Counted from the first letter of the stretch, positions 45,663 to 59,702 are shown. The stretch: 64,000 bases of DNA from Dipetalonema caudispina (GCA_013365325.1 JABVXV010000209.1:1-64000), one strand, 5' to 3'. Numbers and translations are program-made. Notes: a model not told the origin generated them from the letters alone.

Positions 45663-47167
45663 ACTCAGGCTTTGCATATTCAGGAGTTCCTTTATTTAAA
45701 TAACAGAGATCACAGAATGGTGTGGAAAGGTAAATGTATTTCCCATAGACATTCCGAAAAGTAATTCCTTCTCAATCCAATAATTTACTGAAGGGTCTAA
45801 TAGAACTTCCTGCTTCCCATTTTGCTGTGGTAACACATCTATATGCAGCGGCTTTTTTAAGGGTTATTAATCGCATTTTGATTCGAACAAATTGGATATC
45901 GGAGGTTGTATATACTTAATTATCTAGAGAGGTAGGTAATTAGGTAGCTGTGACACAAAGTACTTACAAAAAAAAAAAAAAATAAACTCACGATGCAGTA
46001 GTTACCCAGACAAATTTGACTAGTCTTGCCTAATTCTCCGTCATCGATTTATTCAAAGTTATCTGATAAGAGATCTGGAAATAATCTGTCACTGCTGAAT
46101 TTCTTACAACAGTATAGACTGAAATAAGTATGCAACCAGTAGCATGATAATAATGATAAAATGATGAAGTATCAAAGTCGAAGATCGAACAGATCGGAGT
46201 GATTTCATGTTATGTTGAATAGAAATTTTGGCGATATGTTGGTATCCGTAGTGCTAAGATTGTACAAATACTGCAGATCGGTCAAGAGCAACTGGATTAA
46301 ATGGATGGGTTTGACGGTTAGCAACCTCTAATTAGGCCTATGAATGAACGTTGCAACATAACGTGCAGTGTAGTTAGCGCATTGCACGATCAACTGGGAA
46401 ATATATGTAAGAGATTAGATGTCGATGGCATACAAGATAATTGCCATTAGGAACTTGCCTTTCTTTTTCACTTGTGTATAATTCTGCGATGGCACAGCCA
46501 TACACGGGAAATGGCCGATGGGAGAAACTTCCGATTCTAGTTATCAAGTCATTCTTGTTTATGAATGATCCAGGATTAATACTCGATTCCTCACTTCTAT
46601 ATGACATTAAATCTGTGCTAAAGAAGGCTTTATACTAAATGTTCAGCTTCGTGAGGTGATTTTTTACCGACACATCTGATGAAAGCAATACTTCAGTGTC
46701 TTCATCTGTCTAAAGATAGCTCGGTTTTCAATGAAACGGTTGATGATGGTATGTTCAGCACACTTGATTGCATTTTGAATTGCAGAGCCGCTCACAATGA
46801 ATTGGAAAAGACACGTCGTGCTAATCTTCGTGGATATTTGGATAACCTGAAGGATATCGTTCCTTCTAGTTCCGACAATGCCCGCAATACAACCCTCTCT
46901 TTATTAACTCGTGCTAGAGATTATATTTTGGTCAGTTATTCATTCCCCTCTCATTGTTGTACGATGTAAAGTAACGATTGTGGCAACCTCTTTAGATGAA
47001 CAAATGAATTAGGCTATTTTTGCGGTGTGGTTCGTCGCTGCAAACCATCGTTTTAGAGATGTCCTTTCACCCGTGCTCCATTTCGCTGGTTACACTAGTT
47101 TCTTGTAGCCTCTCCATTCTCTTCCGCATCTGCAGTCCGAACGGATTCCAAGACCACAGGAGATGTG

Positions 47168-47237
<70 letters not shown>

Positions 47238-48404
47238 TAATTATTATTTCTAATCATTATTATTAATTATTATTATTACTAATTATCATTTATTATTAAT
47301 TATTATCGGTGGTAGTAATATTGGTAATAATTATTACTGTTATCATCATTACCATTAATATTGGTTATTATTATTATCCATTATTCGTTATTATTGTCAT
47401 TACTTATTACATCACATATTTGTTGTCATTATAATCTTACTGTTATTAGTTATTATTAGTATAGTTATTATTTCATTATCACTATTAATCAGTCTTATTT
47501 CAACGATCATAAATCCTCACTCAAGTGAGAAAGAAGTGGTATAATGGCTGTAGAAGTAAAGATATACGTACATTCGTAATAACTGCATAGAGAAAGCATT
47601 ATAGCTTGTTAAGGTTTGATGATAGTGTTTGAAAGATAGTTTTGCACGCGGGTTACGATAATTGTAAAACATGTGTTGGTAAGTACTGTCCTGTGGGATA
47701 TATCACGTGGCCGTCCAGTAGTACTGGAACGGTGCCTTGCAGTTCGAGAGTGGGTAAATATCGGAGGTGATGTGCTGTATCGTGTGATGTTGTTGTATCT
47801 TCCTCATAAATCAGTCGAATTTGGTGGGCTTTCGTGAGGATTGTTGTAGCGTGAAACGGAGAACGCCTGTTTCAATAAATGTTTGTATTTGATCAGCTGT
47901 TGTGTTTTGTTAACTCAGAGATGGTTCATCAATTGATACGATGTGTAATATAAAAAAATGGAGCTGGAAAAAGATTCATTAAATATTCTCGAGCATTTTC
48001 AGGAATTGGATAAACTTGTAAAAAGTGCGGAGGAACGGAAGCACCAATTAGAAAAACGTCATTCGGCTTTGCAACTCATGCTGGAAGGATTGCACCCTGA
48101 AAAGGCACTAACACAGGAATCCCGTTCTGAGAGTGCGAGTACAATCTCAGCAGTTGACGATAACGATTATGGTACATTGTCGTCATCTGCCTCTTCTTCC
48201 TCTTCGCTGACATTTTCCGACAACACATCATGTTTAGATTTTGGTTCCAAATTGTCAGTTTCATCTAGTAACTCTTCATTGGTTAGCTCTCCTATTCAGC
48301 CTTATCCTCCATTTGATCCTTATCTGAATGGACTGCTTCCAGCATTACCATTGTGTTATCCCCGCATTTCTATGTATCCTTACCTCGATGTGCAACCCCT
48401 GTGA
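44347..48404 (+). CDS. mdl-1: MAD/MXD-family bHLH leucine-zipper repressor MDL-1
   Basis: A Max-binding repressor that opposes Myc-type activation at E-boxes; in C. elegans MDL-1 pairs with MXL-1. Four exons join in phase: 44347-44440, 44711-44918, 46786-46930, 48003-48404, giving 282 residues, essentially the C. elegans size. The N-terminus carries [14 protein letters not shown], which matches the Sin3-interaction helix (LLEAAEYLERR-type) of MAD proteins. The basic-HLH exon reads [20 protein letters not shown], then [18 protein letters not shown]. The last exon, starting right after a canonical TTTTCAG, continues the second helix into the zipper ([20 protein letters not shown]) and then a Ser-rich and Pro/Tyr-rich tail. 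Residues for E-box contact (H, E, R of HNELEKTRR) are present. The open frame upstream of 48003 (from 47958) is intronic. The third intron carries a long (ATT)n tract. An upstream non-coding exon is possible, because an acceptor TTATAG lies at about 44325. Confidence 0.96.
45630..45660. repeat. Poly-T tract in an mdl-1 intron
   Basis: About 30 consecutive T in the 1.87-kb intron between the mdl-1 exons ending at 44918 and starting at 46786. Confidence 0.85.
47169..47236. repeat. (ATT)n trinucleotide microsatellite in an mdl-1 intron
   Basis: About 22 uninterrupted ATT/TTA units, then a degenerate tail of ATTATT-rich sequence to about 47470. It lies in the intron before the last mdl-1 exon. 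Confidence 0.95.
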
Positions 48405-48551
48405 TCATGCGATATTGTTCCTATTCCTGCCGCTGCCGTTCTTAGATATATACTATATCTGAATTTTGAAATAGAGGAGAATTTTGTAATATTTCCTGAG
48501 AACATTCGAATTCCTTACGCTCGTCATAGTGAACTGCAATTCAAATAATTC

Positions 48552-48583
<32 letters not shown>

Positions 48584-49914
48584 AAAGTTTATTTCCAGTC
48601 GATAATTTTAAGAATGGCAATTGCTAATTTTAAGCAGCAACAATGGGTGATGATAGTTGTATTTGTGGTATATTTTTTATATGTGCTGGTCGATTATTAT
48701 ATACCCTTTTTAACTTTCTTGTTTGTGGAGCATAACTTTAAATGTCAGTGTCAGTTTTTTTTGCACATCGTAAATCCTCATAATATTTTTGGTCCCTTAC
48801 AATTCATCCAGTATGGGGGAACTTAAAAACAGTGATACTGAAAGTTGCCTGAATGTAAAAGTCAGAAGCATGCTGTATTGTAGGCATGCCACGCTGTTTC
48901 GCAAAAATGAATTGAGTACCTTGGTAAGATCGCCAAATTTAGTTGAGTTGGTGAATTAGCTCACCTTACAACATGCAAGGAACAGTGAAGAGGCGACGGT
49001 TTACTAATGGGTTCGGAATCCGTGTACTTGTTTTTTGAATTTAGGAAACTCATTGTCTTCCTGAAAAAAATAATTGAAATGCAACAGTTCATTCATGTTA
49101 ATCTAAACAGCATTCAAATGAATCGGGTTCAAATGAAGAAATGTACTCCTATTTATTCTGGCATCTTCACTGTTGATCATTCTTAACACTTTAATCGGCA
49201 TAGTTCTTTACAACAGGCTTCTCGAGAAAGATATATCCCATCGATTTTTGATAGATTTCAATCTCATCCTCAAAAGATGTACAAGATGGACATAGAAATT
49301 TAATAACGAAGCGTCGCGGGCATCTCACAATTTGATGACATTGAGATATCAAAATGAAAGTGGGTTTATGGGTCATTATTGCCTCCTTCATGTCTTTATT
49401 TTGTCGTGTTGTTTCGTTGCTTTTTCTTCCTTCACTCTATTAACGATAACTACAACGGCGATATTCTACCTAATTTGTGACAATAATGGATCTTGAATGA
49501 ATGGATAATAGATGGACACATCTTACCTCTTATTACCCTGTTCGCTTGTCCATTCATACTGCTCTAGCTAATAGATGCGTTCAGCAAAAAGCAAGCAGAA
49601 ACTTACAGATGCAATATGTTACGGGGATACTATTGACAAGATGGGATAGATTCACACTGACTGACTGGTTAATTTTATCAATGATTATTCCTAAGATGCC
49701 AAATTTTCTCTCTGTAGATTTGAATCTATGTCTGTCCATAACCCATCTTTCCAAATATTTGTTTATTTAAAAAGTTTAAACTTTCCAGCTTTGTCGGGTT
49801 GGTAATAATCCTTTCCGTAGTTTTGTAGTCATCACAACAGTCCTTAACGTTAACATCAAGAAGCTATGCTTTTCTTATTCTTCTTGTTCATTGTGAAAAT
49901 ATAGTTATAAAATT

Positions 49915-49961
<47 letters not shown>

Positions 49962-52348
49962 AAATGTTCTGATTAATTAAACTGAAGAGAATCATTACAA
50001 ATAATAACTTCCAAGTATCCAAAAAATTGTCGAAATCATGATACCGAAAGGTGTTTAAAGAATGATTTATACATTAGATGTAGCCTTCCCAAAGAATAAT
50101 TGACTAGGAACAGGATGACAGTTTTTGTCCCACAAAAGGTCCACCATAATTCCTGTTTCATCGTCCACCTGAATCCAAACCCATTTTGAATCCGTAATGC
50201 GTGGAATTTTGTTGTGTAAATTTTATCATATCTCCATAATTTCCAGCTTCTTTCTTGAATGTATATGAATAATATGATATAGGAGAAACGTTTAACAGTG
50301 CATAAATTCTTTTGGGGCACCTGTTTACTTTATCGCTCATTAAAAGTCCGGTAATATACAGCATATACAACAGTTGAGCATCATATCGAGCCCCATCTGA
50401 TACATTATTCTTTTCATTCCACAACAGAAGCATCATGCAGAATTAATTGAACAATTCTCTTAATCTTTTAAATGGATAACATATCTAGTTGATTGTGTGT
50501 GTACCACTTATTTCATCTTCCAAGCAAAAATGCTTGTCCACACCAAAACTGAATATCAGTACTAGACTTAGCTGGCACTAGCAGACTGAAGTAAGTAAAA
50601 AAACTGCTTCTGAAGATAACCGCAGTTTTTGTGACTTTTAAAATGACTATTCGAACATTTCTTTTACAAGCTAATCGTTGTGAACAGGAAAACTGTTATA
50701 TTCCAGTTTTGTTGTTTCAAAACTTAATAACAAGGGAATCTGGGGGACATGACAACCTTTAGCTTTATATCCGGTAATAAAGTAGTCATCTTTATATCTT
50801 TTGGCTTCGAACTAACATCTCCACCGTGGTTTTATTCTTCCATTTATCGAGAAAACTAAGAAAGCAAGAAAAATATGCGAAACCGATGCATAGCAAAGTA
50901 TATATCTTTAAAAACATACAAGGCTATAGGCTCGATTTACAAAATTAACTTTCCCATAGATTTTGCTGAACCTAGCTAACATAGTCCGAAATATAAGCTA
51001 TTAGAAATGCGCAGGAATATCCGGTCATCGCTGATTCATTTGGGACACGGCCAAGCATCGCTCATGAATGACACTTATCCGTCCTGTCTCAAGCAATCGG
51101 TACTGTAAAAGCAGGTATTGGAAGGATTATTCCTACGTGATTTCCAAACAAAACTGAAATAAATTCTTGAGCTAAGTGCAATTTATATCGCATAAGTCTT
51201 CGATACATAACCGTAAATAGATCTGTGAATCTAAAGAACACCGACTAATCAACAATCATGATATTTTAACATTTGTAGGAGGGATCGCCATGTTCCCGAA
51301 CCTAATAACCATACAGCTCCTGATAATTTCCGAACTGCGTAAGCAATAAACCGAGTGCAATCGAACTGCAACTATCCGGTATCCATCTATACAAAGGTTA
51401 ACGGTAGCTTGAAGATCACTTTATCTAATTTTTGGGTCCCATTTGACTAATTATGCTCTTTTCATAAATGGCTAATTGTTTAACATAGGTGAATAGATAT
51501 TAAGATTCTCTATTTACATGCCTCATAGTTAATCTTTTCTAACCTGCAAATTTGTAGCTGCTTCTAAGGACTCAATTTCGATGAATTTTGTATTTTAATG
51601 AAATCTTTTGCAATTTTATAAGCTATACACCATACATTCTTTCCTGAAGATTCGGTTATACAACTGTGCAAATAAACAAAGCTCTTCAACCTTCAAACTT
51701 TCATTGGCAATCCAGAGATACTTACGTTTTCACTGCATAAATAAAAATGGCCTAAACTTCAAACATTCATTTGAAACAAACTCTAAAGTACATCATATTT
51801 TATACATCGAAATCTTTAAAATTAACAGAACAACTCTGCGGAAATGTTTTCCAGCATTCAAAACTTTCCTTTAATGCACATTTACACACCTCATACAAAT
51901 TTTCACTCGGAAAAATTCTCCGTTTCTCAAACTTATTGAGGACGAAATATAACATGGGTCACTAAGTACAAGAGGTACAAAAAATCAAACTAAAAGTTAG
52001 CCATTACCGAGTACTTGGTATACGCGAAAAGTGGGATTTTCAAATACTAACTTGAAATAAAGTTTTGTCTCATCATCAACGTGGCGTATTCGATCACAGA
52101 ACCGTAAATGAACCGGTAGCTTCTCCGGATCTATTTCTGCAATATAATATTCGATAATTTAGAAAACCAAATTTGTGAATCATGTTAATGAATCTTTTTC
52201 ATATAAGCTCCACCTAACTTTTTGTAGAAAAAATATATAGTACAATGCATCAACTTCTTCACTTCTATGACAGGATTTAAGGACTGAATGGTTTCCCAGA
52301 ATTTTTTTCTTCTCCATCCAAGTTTGCGTGGATTACTAGAAAATACAT
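48405..52348. other. Region between mdl-1 and dpy-19 (convergent 3' ends)
   Basis: It holds the 3' UTRs of both genes and no supported gene. Poly-A runs occur at about 48551-48579 and 49917-49958. Frames such as 49501-49770 (plus) and 50036-50320 (minus) lack recognisable domains. Confidence 0.5.
49917..49958. repeat. Poly-A tract, about 42 bases
   Basis: The longest homopolymer in the window, between AAAATTGC and GAAAATG. It might be the tail of a retroposed sequence on the plus strand, but I see no gene-like sequence just upstream. Confidence 0.9.
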
Positions 52349-55300
52349 TCAAATTTTCAAAATGGTGTAACAATTTTCTTCATAATTCATATACCTAGTT
52401 ATACCAAAGCGCAACCAAATCTCACTTTTTAACATATCATACTCCGGCGTATCACCATTAGCAGCATCCACCAGATCTTTCGTTGAGCATCCTGTTGAGG
52501 CGGCCAGACATATACTGTCTTCTAATATGATGTAATTTACCTTATGAGCCGTCAAAATTTCATGCATTTCGGTGGGCGTTTTTCGACCATACATCTGAGA
52601 AAAATTTTACTGCAAGTACGAATGATGAAACAGTTATTCTTCAGCGGTTCAAAAATTAAGTACTTAACAAGAAACCAATTTGTTCGTCATCCATGACTAT
52701 TTTTCCAGTATTAACAGAAGAAAAACTGCTCAACTTACCGAGATAATACTTCAAAGTACAGAATTTTTCAGAACTTTATATCAGATTTGTACAGCAACTA
52801 ACCTGGTAAAGCTGTAATGTTCGGTCACGCAGCCACTTATCTTCAAAGTGTGGGTGATTAGCTAAATATCTTCCTGTACAAGCTTTTACTCCAGCCATCA
52901 GCTGCATACTTCCTGACCATGAAGTTAAAGGTTGCGTTGACCTTTTGATCCATTCCATTAATGCGACAGTATCAGGGTCATAAAATTCCTGAATTGGTAT
53001 TAAGTTTTTGATCGTCGCATGCACAATTCATTTCTGAATGCAAATCATTCAGAAACAAAGTTTACGTAAAGTGAGAATGTCTGCAAGAAATATGTATAAA
53101 TAAAGCTCATCAACTATACTTGCTCATTCGCCATCTGCTCCTTATAAATACCATAATGATTGTATAGCAGAGTCGTAATTGTAGCTATTATTACCACCTG
53201 AACAACAAACCGTCCCGAGCACTTCGAAATCCTGAAGAAGTATAAATCTCATCCTGCACTTCCCCGATCCCAACGAAATAACTGTTCAACTATTTCCATT
53301 TATTGTTTGTGTGCTACTTTTTCCTAGCATTTAATATTTTCTTCGAACTTCTGACATTTCTTCAAATAACTATAACTCATTATGCAACTCACAGCTGTGC
53401 ACAACCATTCAGTAAAACATTTTCAAATAAGTTTCATTGCTTCTCAACACGTACTTTATGTTAATGCATGTACAGTGGAAAATCCTAATTAAATATAACA
53501 GAACGCAGACTTACTTACATCACAGGTAATATGCAGGCAACAAGGGCAATTTGCGGGAACCAAAGATACTTCATTCGGAGAGTGAAAACAGCAACTATTC
53601 CGCATAATATTGCCTGGATGACGATAAAAATCGTTTCCGGTCCAAAATGATTGGTAAATGCAGGCACTGCAAGAATGTATACAAACCACACAACAAACTA
53701 ACGCATTCTCCTATTTAAACAAATAAAGACAATACCAGATCTTTGATCATAACATTGCAGCATAACTGAATATATCGTCATCAGGGCAACAACAAGTATT
53801 GCTGCTGTGAACAACGGGAAGCAACCATTCAGCGATGTTCGCCGAAAAAAATCACTATCGAGATAAGCGAAAGCTCCATGACACAAATATAGCGCACTTT
53901 CGAAGGGTACTGAAGACCTAAATATAGCTAAAGCGGCTAGTAAAAGTGTAAAACTTCTCCGCTTGTTCTTTGCATTTATAAGACTTCCATCTTTCTAGTT
54001 CATGCAACTCTTAAACTGCACGTTCCCTCTACTATTGTATTCAACCTAAAATTAAATAATACTGTCCTGTTCTAATCCTTGCAAACTGTCCTAGCACTTG
54101 AAGGAAAAACAATTGATTATTTAATATATGATGTAGCCTTACTTATTAACATACATATACACAACGGAAAATGCACTACAGCAAAATTAATGCAACATTA
54201 GGTATATTAATAATTCCATCTTGATAACAACCACAGAATACTTTGGAATTTCACATATATATATATATACTAAGTTTCCTATTTTGCCCACATCAAAGAA
54301 TAAATCCGGCATCAATCAATTATTCTAGAAAAATTAATACCAATGGAATGAGAGACAAATGTTGAGTGTTAAAACTAGAACAGATACTGAATGTCACTCA
54401 AAACAAAGATATCGCTACTCAGAAAACTTACAGCATAGCAATGTCTGCATAAAGAAGTCTATGAATAGCTAATATAATGTTACCGTAATTACTACTATTA
54501 CTTTTTTTTTTTGCATTTATACACAATACTGCCGAATTATTCAACTATCCAGCCTCAGCTAATTGCCATTTTTGTTACCTGCTTCATATTAAACTTCTTC
54601 ATTTTACAATTACACTTTATAAAATGAAGTTTGATATGAGGTCAAGCCTAAGTCTATAGCATGTCGGGAATAAAGCAAACAGAATTACTTACCAAACACA
54701 AGAGAACATAAGTACCTGGGAATTAAGCCAATTTTAGCCTTTACAAAAGTCCATATATGAGTGTCCGCTTCGGCACCCACAAGAAAACGAATGAACCAGC
54801 TTAGCAACAACGTTAATGCAACGATATAAACTGACTTCAGCAATATTATACTTAATCGACCCCTGTAACTTTATCATAGATGGAAAGAAAACGAATAATT
54901 TGCAGAAATAACAACGAGACAGGGGAAACGTGTTGGAAATAAGTACGTTAACATACACCGATCACTTTCATTCCCCGCAAAAGGGTGTATCTACTGGATA
55001 ACCTGTAACAAACCTTTCTGTTTTAGTTGTTAAACGAAGGATCACAATGGAGCTTAAATTAAAGGCCGTGCAAATGGAAGCAACGTTCATTGGCTGACCA
55101 AACTGCGCTAATACAACCAAGAAAAATGCTTGCGACTGCATGAAGAGAAACGAAATAATGGTGGATGACAGATAAGGTATAATCAGACTCATTCCAACCA
55201 GAGATATTGATTGTAGTACCAAGATGAACTGCAATTGTTGCGATATTACCGGCACCAAAAAGATATCGTCTCTTCAAAATTTCAAGACGTTCCATTATTC

Positions 55301-56803
55301 AATTATAATGTAGTGTACCAGAGAGCTTTCACTAAGACTTGTGATAAAGAAGTCTCACGTCATCTCAGCATTTAATCAAACAACCGAAGCGTTTTAAACA
55401 TGACCCACTATCTAATCCCTTTGATTCCAATTTCTTTTTTTAAATGATTTTACTTCAAAATTTGAGCTTTATGGCATACCACGAAGGCCTCCCTTACTAT
55501 ATCCTCTCAACCTTGCGGTAGCTCTAAAACCACTATCCATATTTCAGCATTAACATAAGATTGGTTGTACGTTAGGGACTGATTTCGGAATGTAACCGGA
55601 TATCGAAAACGACTATTAGACCCCTTCATCCTGCACTTATTTCACAATTGTTTCGCGCATTGTATGCTGATTAAACTACCAGGACTGTTGAACAGAAAAA
55701 AAGAAACGATAAAAAGATATGTAAAAACAAAGAAGTTACCTGATTAAACTGCCAAAACAGAGCAAATAGAAAGGTAGAGAGGAAAAAGATGAAGTGGTAT
55801 TTTTTGCAAGCAACATTGGACAGCCGCAACACGACAACAATGCACGCGTTTTGCAACCAGAAAAACGGTAATGCAAAATTTTCCCGCAAATTAACAGTGA
55901 AGAAAACTCGAGTGCTATCATCGATATTTGTGAGCATCCATGTGAAAACAAGCAATCCATATAGCCAACTAAAAACTTTTCACTTGGATTGGTTTGATGT
56001 TTTCGAAATCTCGTTTACAGGCATGTGAAGATTGGAAAAAAAGAAAAAAAAAAAAAGGAAGCAAATGAGAGAAAATGATATACCTTCCGGTTAGGGCCCA
56101 AGCAAGAAGAAATAATGTTGTAACACCAAATCCAGCAAAGGTAAAGCATGAATAAACATAAAATAGGATTGGTTTTGGTAAATAGTAGTCTCGAAGCAAT
56201 GGGAATGATGCAAAGAATTTGTATAACACAGCAAGGATCAACTCTTGGTAAATGTTGAACCGCCCTAATACATTAATCTGACGAGGGAATTCAGTGCTGA
56301 AATGAAGTAATCAATTACCTATCCATTGGTTGTCCTGAATCTAAGTTTTAGCGCTCACTGTTTTCTTACGTCATTGTCGAAGACCTAGCTAAACGATTCA
56401 TAAGATATTATGCTTACCTGTTATCATGCATCAGTGCATAGATCGTGTTATCAAATGATATACGTGGATGAACGGCAAACTTATAATAGGAATAATAAAG
56501 ACCAGCTTCAGTCCTCATTGATATTTCTTGTTCAACTTGCTCGATATGAGAAAACCAGAGTTTCGTCTCATGCAATTCCTGCATATACCTAAAATAGCTA
56601 AGCCCTCCACTGTCAGTACAAGATTCAATAATAGTAATGAAGGAAAACATGGAAACTTACTTTCCAAAAATGAAACCACATAAGAGTGAGACTATAAAAC
56701 CGATGCAATTCAAAAAACCATCGAAATTTAAATTCAGTCGGTTTAGTACTCGACAGGATGACAATGGAATGCGTTCCGTCGACTTGGAAACTTCGTAATC
56801 CAT
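52349..56803 (-). CDS. dpy-19: Protein C-mannosyltransferase DPY-19, complete
   Basis: A multi-pass ER membrane enzyme that transfers mannose from dolichol-phosphate-mannose to tryptophan C2 in thrombospondin repeats; in C. elegans it acts on UNC-5 and MIG-21 and directs Q neuroblast migration. Eleven exons on the minus strand join in phase: 56803-56661, 56588-56418, 56296-56084, 55968-55740, 55228-55014, 54862-54716, 53917-53736, 53666-53519, 53231-53120, 52988-52803, 52594-52349, giving about 663 residues, close to C. elegans DPY-19. The family signature EISMRTEAGLYYSYYK is at residues 69-84, followed by YALMHDNSTEFPRQINVLGR and TEATR-like DDSTRVFFTVNLRENFALPF. Many hydrophobic helices follow. 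The luminal C-terminal domain contains DTVALMEWIKRST, NHPHFEDKWLRDRT, YGRKTPTEMHEIL and VNYIILEDSICLAASTGC. It ends YTILKI. No frame damage is seen. It lies about 1 kb downstream of an unknown gene on the same strand. Confidence 0.96.
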
Positions 56804-57816
56804 TTAATCGATATACGAGTACGCGTGAGGATACATCGAATGAGACAGTATTTTATCAGTATTGAGAACAAATTTGTTAGGAAACTCCTAAAATGACTAT
56901 CTTGAGTTCAAGTTGAAAACTCAAAACTTACGTCATCAATGCGATCAATTATGAGCAGAGATTGAGTTATGCAGCTATGATCAAATGGTCACTGTCGCTA
57001 TCGAATGATAGCAGCATCGCTACCACGAATTATTCTACTACGATAGTAATTTCGCCGTTAGTTTGAAAAATATTGCATTATGATATATAACTATTTAATC
57101 CCAATTAATTTTCACGAATGTTCTAAGGCTTCCTTGCGTGAGTTAACATGCCAAACACTGTCAGAAACACATCAAACACACAAAATGAAGTCTCCGTTAA
57201 AATAAACAGAATTCCAGGGGTAATGCTTCATCAAGCTGCAGTGAGCATCACACGATATGTTATGCCAGATACAGGAACTTTCCCAATAACACAAGGTCAT
57301 CCATACTACTAATCATCATCCATAATACATCCACTCTTGATGAAATTTCTCTCCCCAACTCCACTTAAATCCTTGATACCATCGCACAAAACTTCATACG
57401 AAATCTATCCAGAATCTTAAATTATCGACATCCATGGTTCTATAAACAAAAGTTTAAGAGCTCCATTTCTTGCTTCTAATTTTCACAAAACAAAGTTGAA
57501 GGTCATGAACGGCTAATGCAATTATTTGGCACAAGAAAAAAACTCGTTATTAGACGTTTTTAACGATTTGATAAAAAAAAAAAGCGCACTGTACTTTATT
57601 TCTCGAAATTTAATCACGAGTTACACAGCTTTATAAACTAATGAAAACACATTCATTATTTAACAAATGAATAAATAAAATACAGAATAATATAATCTAA
57701 TAACCTATAACATAACACAATAATAAATCAGAACAATGATTGATGAGAAAAAAAAAAGTGCCACCTGGAACTAGGAATTACTTTTCCTCTCACAAAAAAA
57801 AAAAAAAAAAAAGAAC
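56804..57816. other. Gap between dpy-19 and the upstream minus-strand gene
   Basis: About 1 kb holding the dpy-19 promoter or intercistronic region and the 3' UTR of the next gene. No exon is supported. Head-to-tail spacing of ~1 kb would be long for a nematode operon. Confidence 0.5.
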
Positions 57817-59702
57817 TTAGTTCAAAGCTTCAACGTAATCCATTTGTCTCATCAAATAATGAGCTGTCGATTCAGCAATAATAAGCAATGGATGATCTTG
57901 AATTTCTTCTTCTTTACGTCCAGTATTGACTACCTGAAAAAAAAAAAAAAAAAAACCGCAGAATCATGAAACAAACTACCACCAATTCGATACAGTGACC
58001 ATACAAAGTGGCCCTGACCTAGAACATTACTTTACTGTTTTGAACTCGGATGTGACATATCTTAAAGTGGACAATATATCAAATTGAAGATAAATGAAGT
58101 TCTAGCTCTACATTTCCGACCTTTTTACCTCTGTTCTACAACCAAAAGTGACATAAAGCAGCTAGCTAAGGAGTGTTCACTGTCCCACCCATCTTTTTCC
58201 TTCCCATTAATTATTGTAATGACAACGAAAAGATCCATTAAACACTTAAGTTATCAAAAATTTGTTATATTCCTCCCATACTACGATCTAGAAATATTTC
58301 AGGCCAGTGTATGACATATGCTAACGCGTTCTTGCCTTATGTATAAGTTCATAGTTTCCGTCGCTCTTAATTTCAATTGTGCTGTTTAAATTCACAAACA
58401 GTTCTTATCCCTGCTGGTTCCTCAAATCCAAATACGTATACGGAGGCAGTTCTTTCTTCATTGTTCAATAATGGACTTCCGTAACCAACAATTGCAAAAT
58501 TGAAAACTAACTCACTCTGATGATTTTATTTAACTCTATCCGTGCATCGGCATTTTTAACCAAATCATCTAGAGCAATATTTCTCTCCTTTTCTCTTTGT
58601 TCATCAACAACTTCCTGCAGTAATAGCATTTCTTAATGGAAATGACATCCTTTACATTTTCAAAAACTGAAAACACCTCCTTCCAATCAAAAACGACAGC
58701 TTTTACAGTGATAGAAAGTGGTAATTTCAAAAATATAAACTTACAATTCGGCCTGCAATGTAGTCTGTTCCGTGTGATAATTGATAACTACTACTATAAT
58801 CACCCAAGGCCAGTCTTACTTTTGCCGTAGCACTCTTTATCAGTGATATTAGTGATCGCTCCACCGCTGAAAAAATTTTCATTTGATTTCCACGTGAAAG
58901 CGATCCCAATAAGCAATCAAAAAACTATATCTGAAAAAGCTAATTTCTGCGAACATTACTGAAAAGCAATTTTTCTAAATATAATAAAGTGTACAACAGG
59001 CATGCAACAAGTTCAAAAAAAGTAACTTGTTTTCAAAACTCGTGCTACATAACTCTCCTTGTGGTCTGCTAGCACTTCTGAAAACTGTTTCGCGGCATCG
59101 GAATATTGGTAAGTCCTTTCCATTTTGCTTCCTTCATTGCATAAAATATCAGCACTAAAAACATTTTGAAAAGCAAAGAGAAGCCAATTAATTGTTTTTA
59201 GACTGAAGTCACTTCCACGAATGAAATAAAACCAAACTGTGCAATATATATTCCTTCATTCAGACCTCACTGTCTAACTGAATATAACAGAGATGAGATG
59301 ATGAATTACTTTTGATGCTCATCCGAAGAGCGCATCAGCGACAAATGAAAACTCCCAAATAACAAACCAATAACCGATGCTGTTTTCAGGCTGAATCCAC
59401 TTCCACGTCTGAAATACAATCAAATGTTCAAAATGTACCAGTTTGTCCAAATTTTAATTTCTACTTGACGGGGAGATCCATTCTTCTCAACAAACTCATA
59501 AAAATCAGTCTCGGAAAAGGATCTTACGATCTACACATGATAAAAAACCTATGCATATTATATATGTTAAGTTTCGGTATATGTGTGATACAAACTTACG
59601 TGTCAACTAGACATTCAGCGTTGTTCACCATATTATGCAGTTTAAACAATGACTTGTAACGCAGGCAGCGACAAATATTCCCGTGGCACCCAACATCAAA
59701 CA
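57817..59702 (-). CDS. Unrecognised multi-exon gene, predicted single membrane segment plus coiled region
   Basis: I do not recognise this protein. Exons on the minus strand join in phase: 59702-59600 (ATG at 59631), 59408-59310, 59154-59027, 58866-58745, 58614-58516, 57933-57817 (stop TAA). From that ATG the product is about 200 residues. In order: NNAECLVDT; a hydrophobic segment in FSLKTASVIGLLFGSFHLSL (residues ~15-33, possibly membrane or a signal anchor); a charged middle (YQYSDAAKQFSEVLADHKES); an Ile/Ala-rich helix (SLISLIKSATAKVRLALGDY); an acidic-basic helical stretch (EVVDEQREKERNIALDDLVK); and a C-terminus ending HYLMRQMDYVEALN. Every junction matches phase, and the last acceptor is a long T-tract plus CAG. 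The frame is open upstream of the ATG through CHGNICRCLRYK to an unusual AAAG acceptor. A further open exon at about 60875-60712 (NTCGADYISVAQWTSQSGVG...) ends in the matching phase, so the true start may lie there. Confidence 0.7.

Noticed and set aside
47958..48002. ATG at 47958 as the start of a separate gene
   Set aside because: A TTTTCAG acceptor at 48002 joins the downstream zipper frame in phase to the bHLH exon ending at 46930, so the ATG is intronic.
49917..49958. Poly-A tract as proof of a retrogene
   Set aside because: No gene-like sequence, target duplication or mRNA remnant lies next to it.
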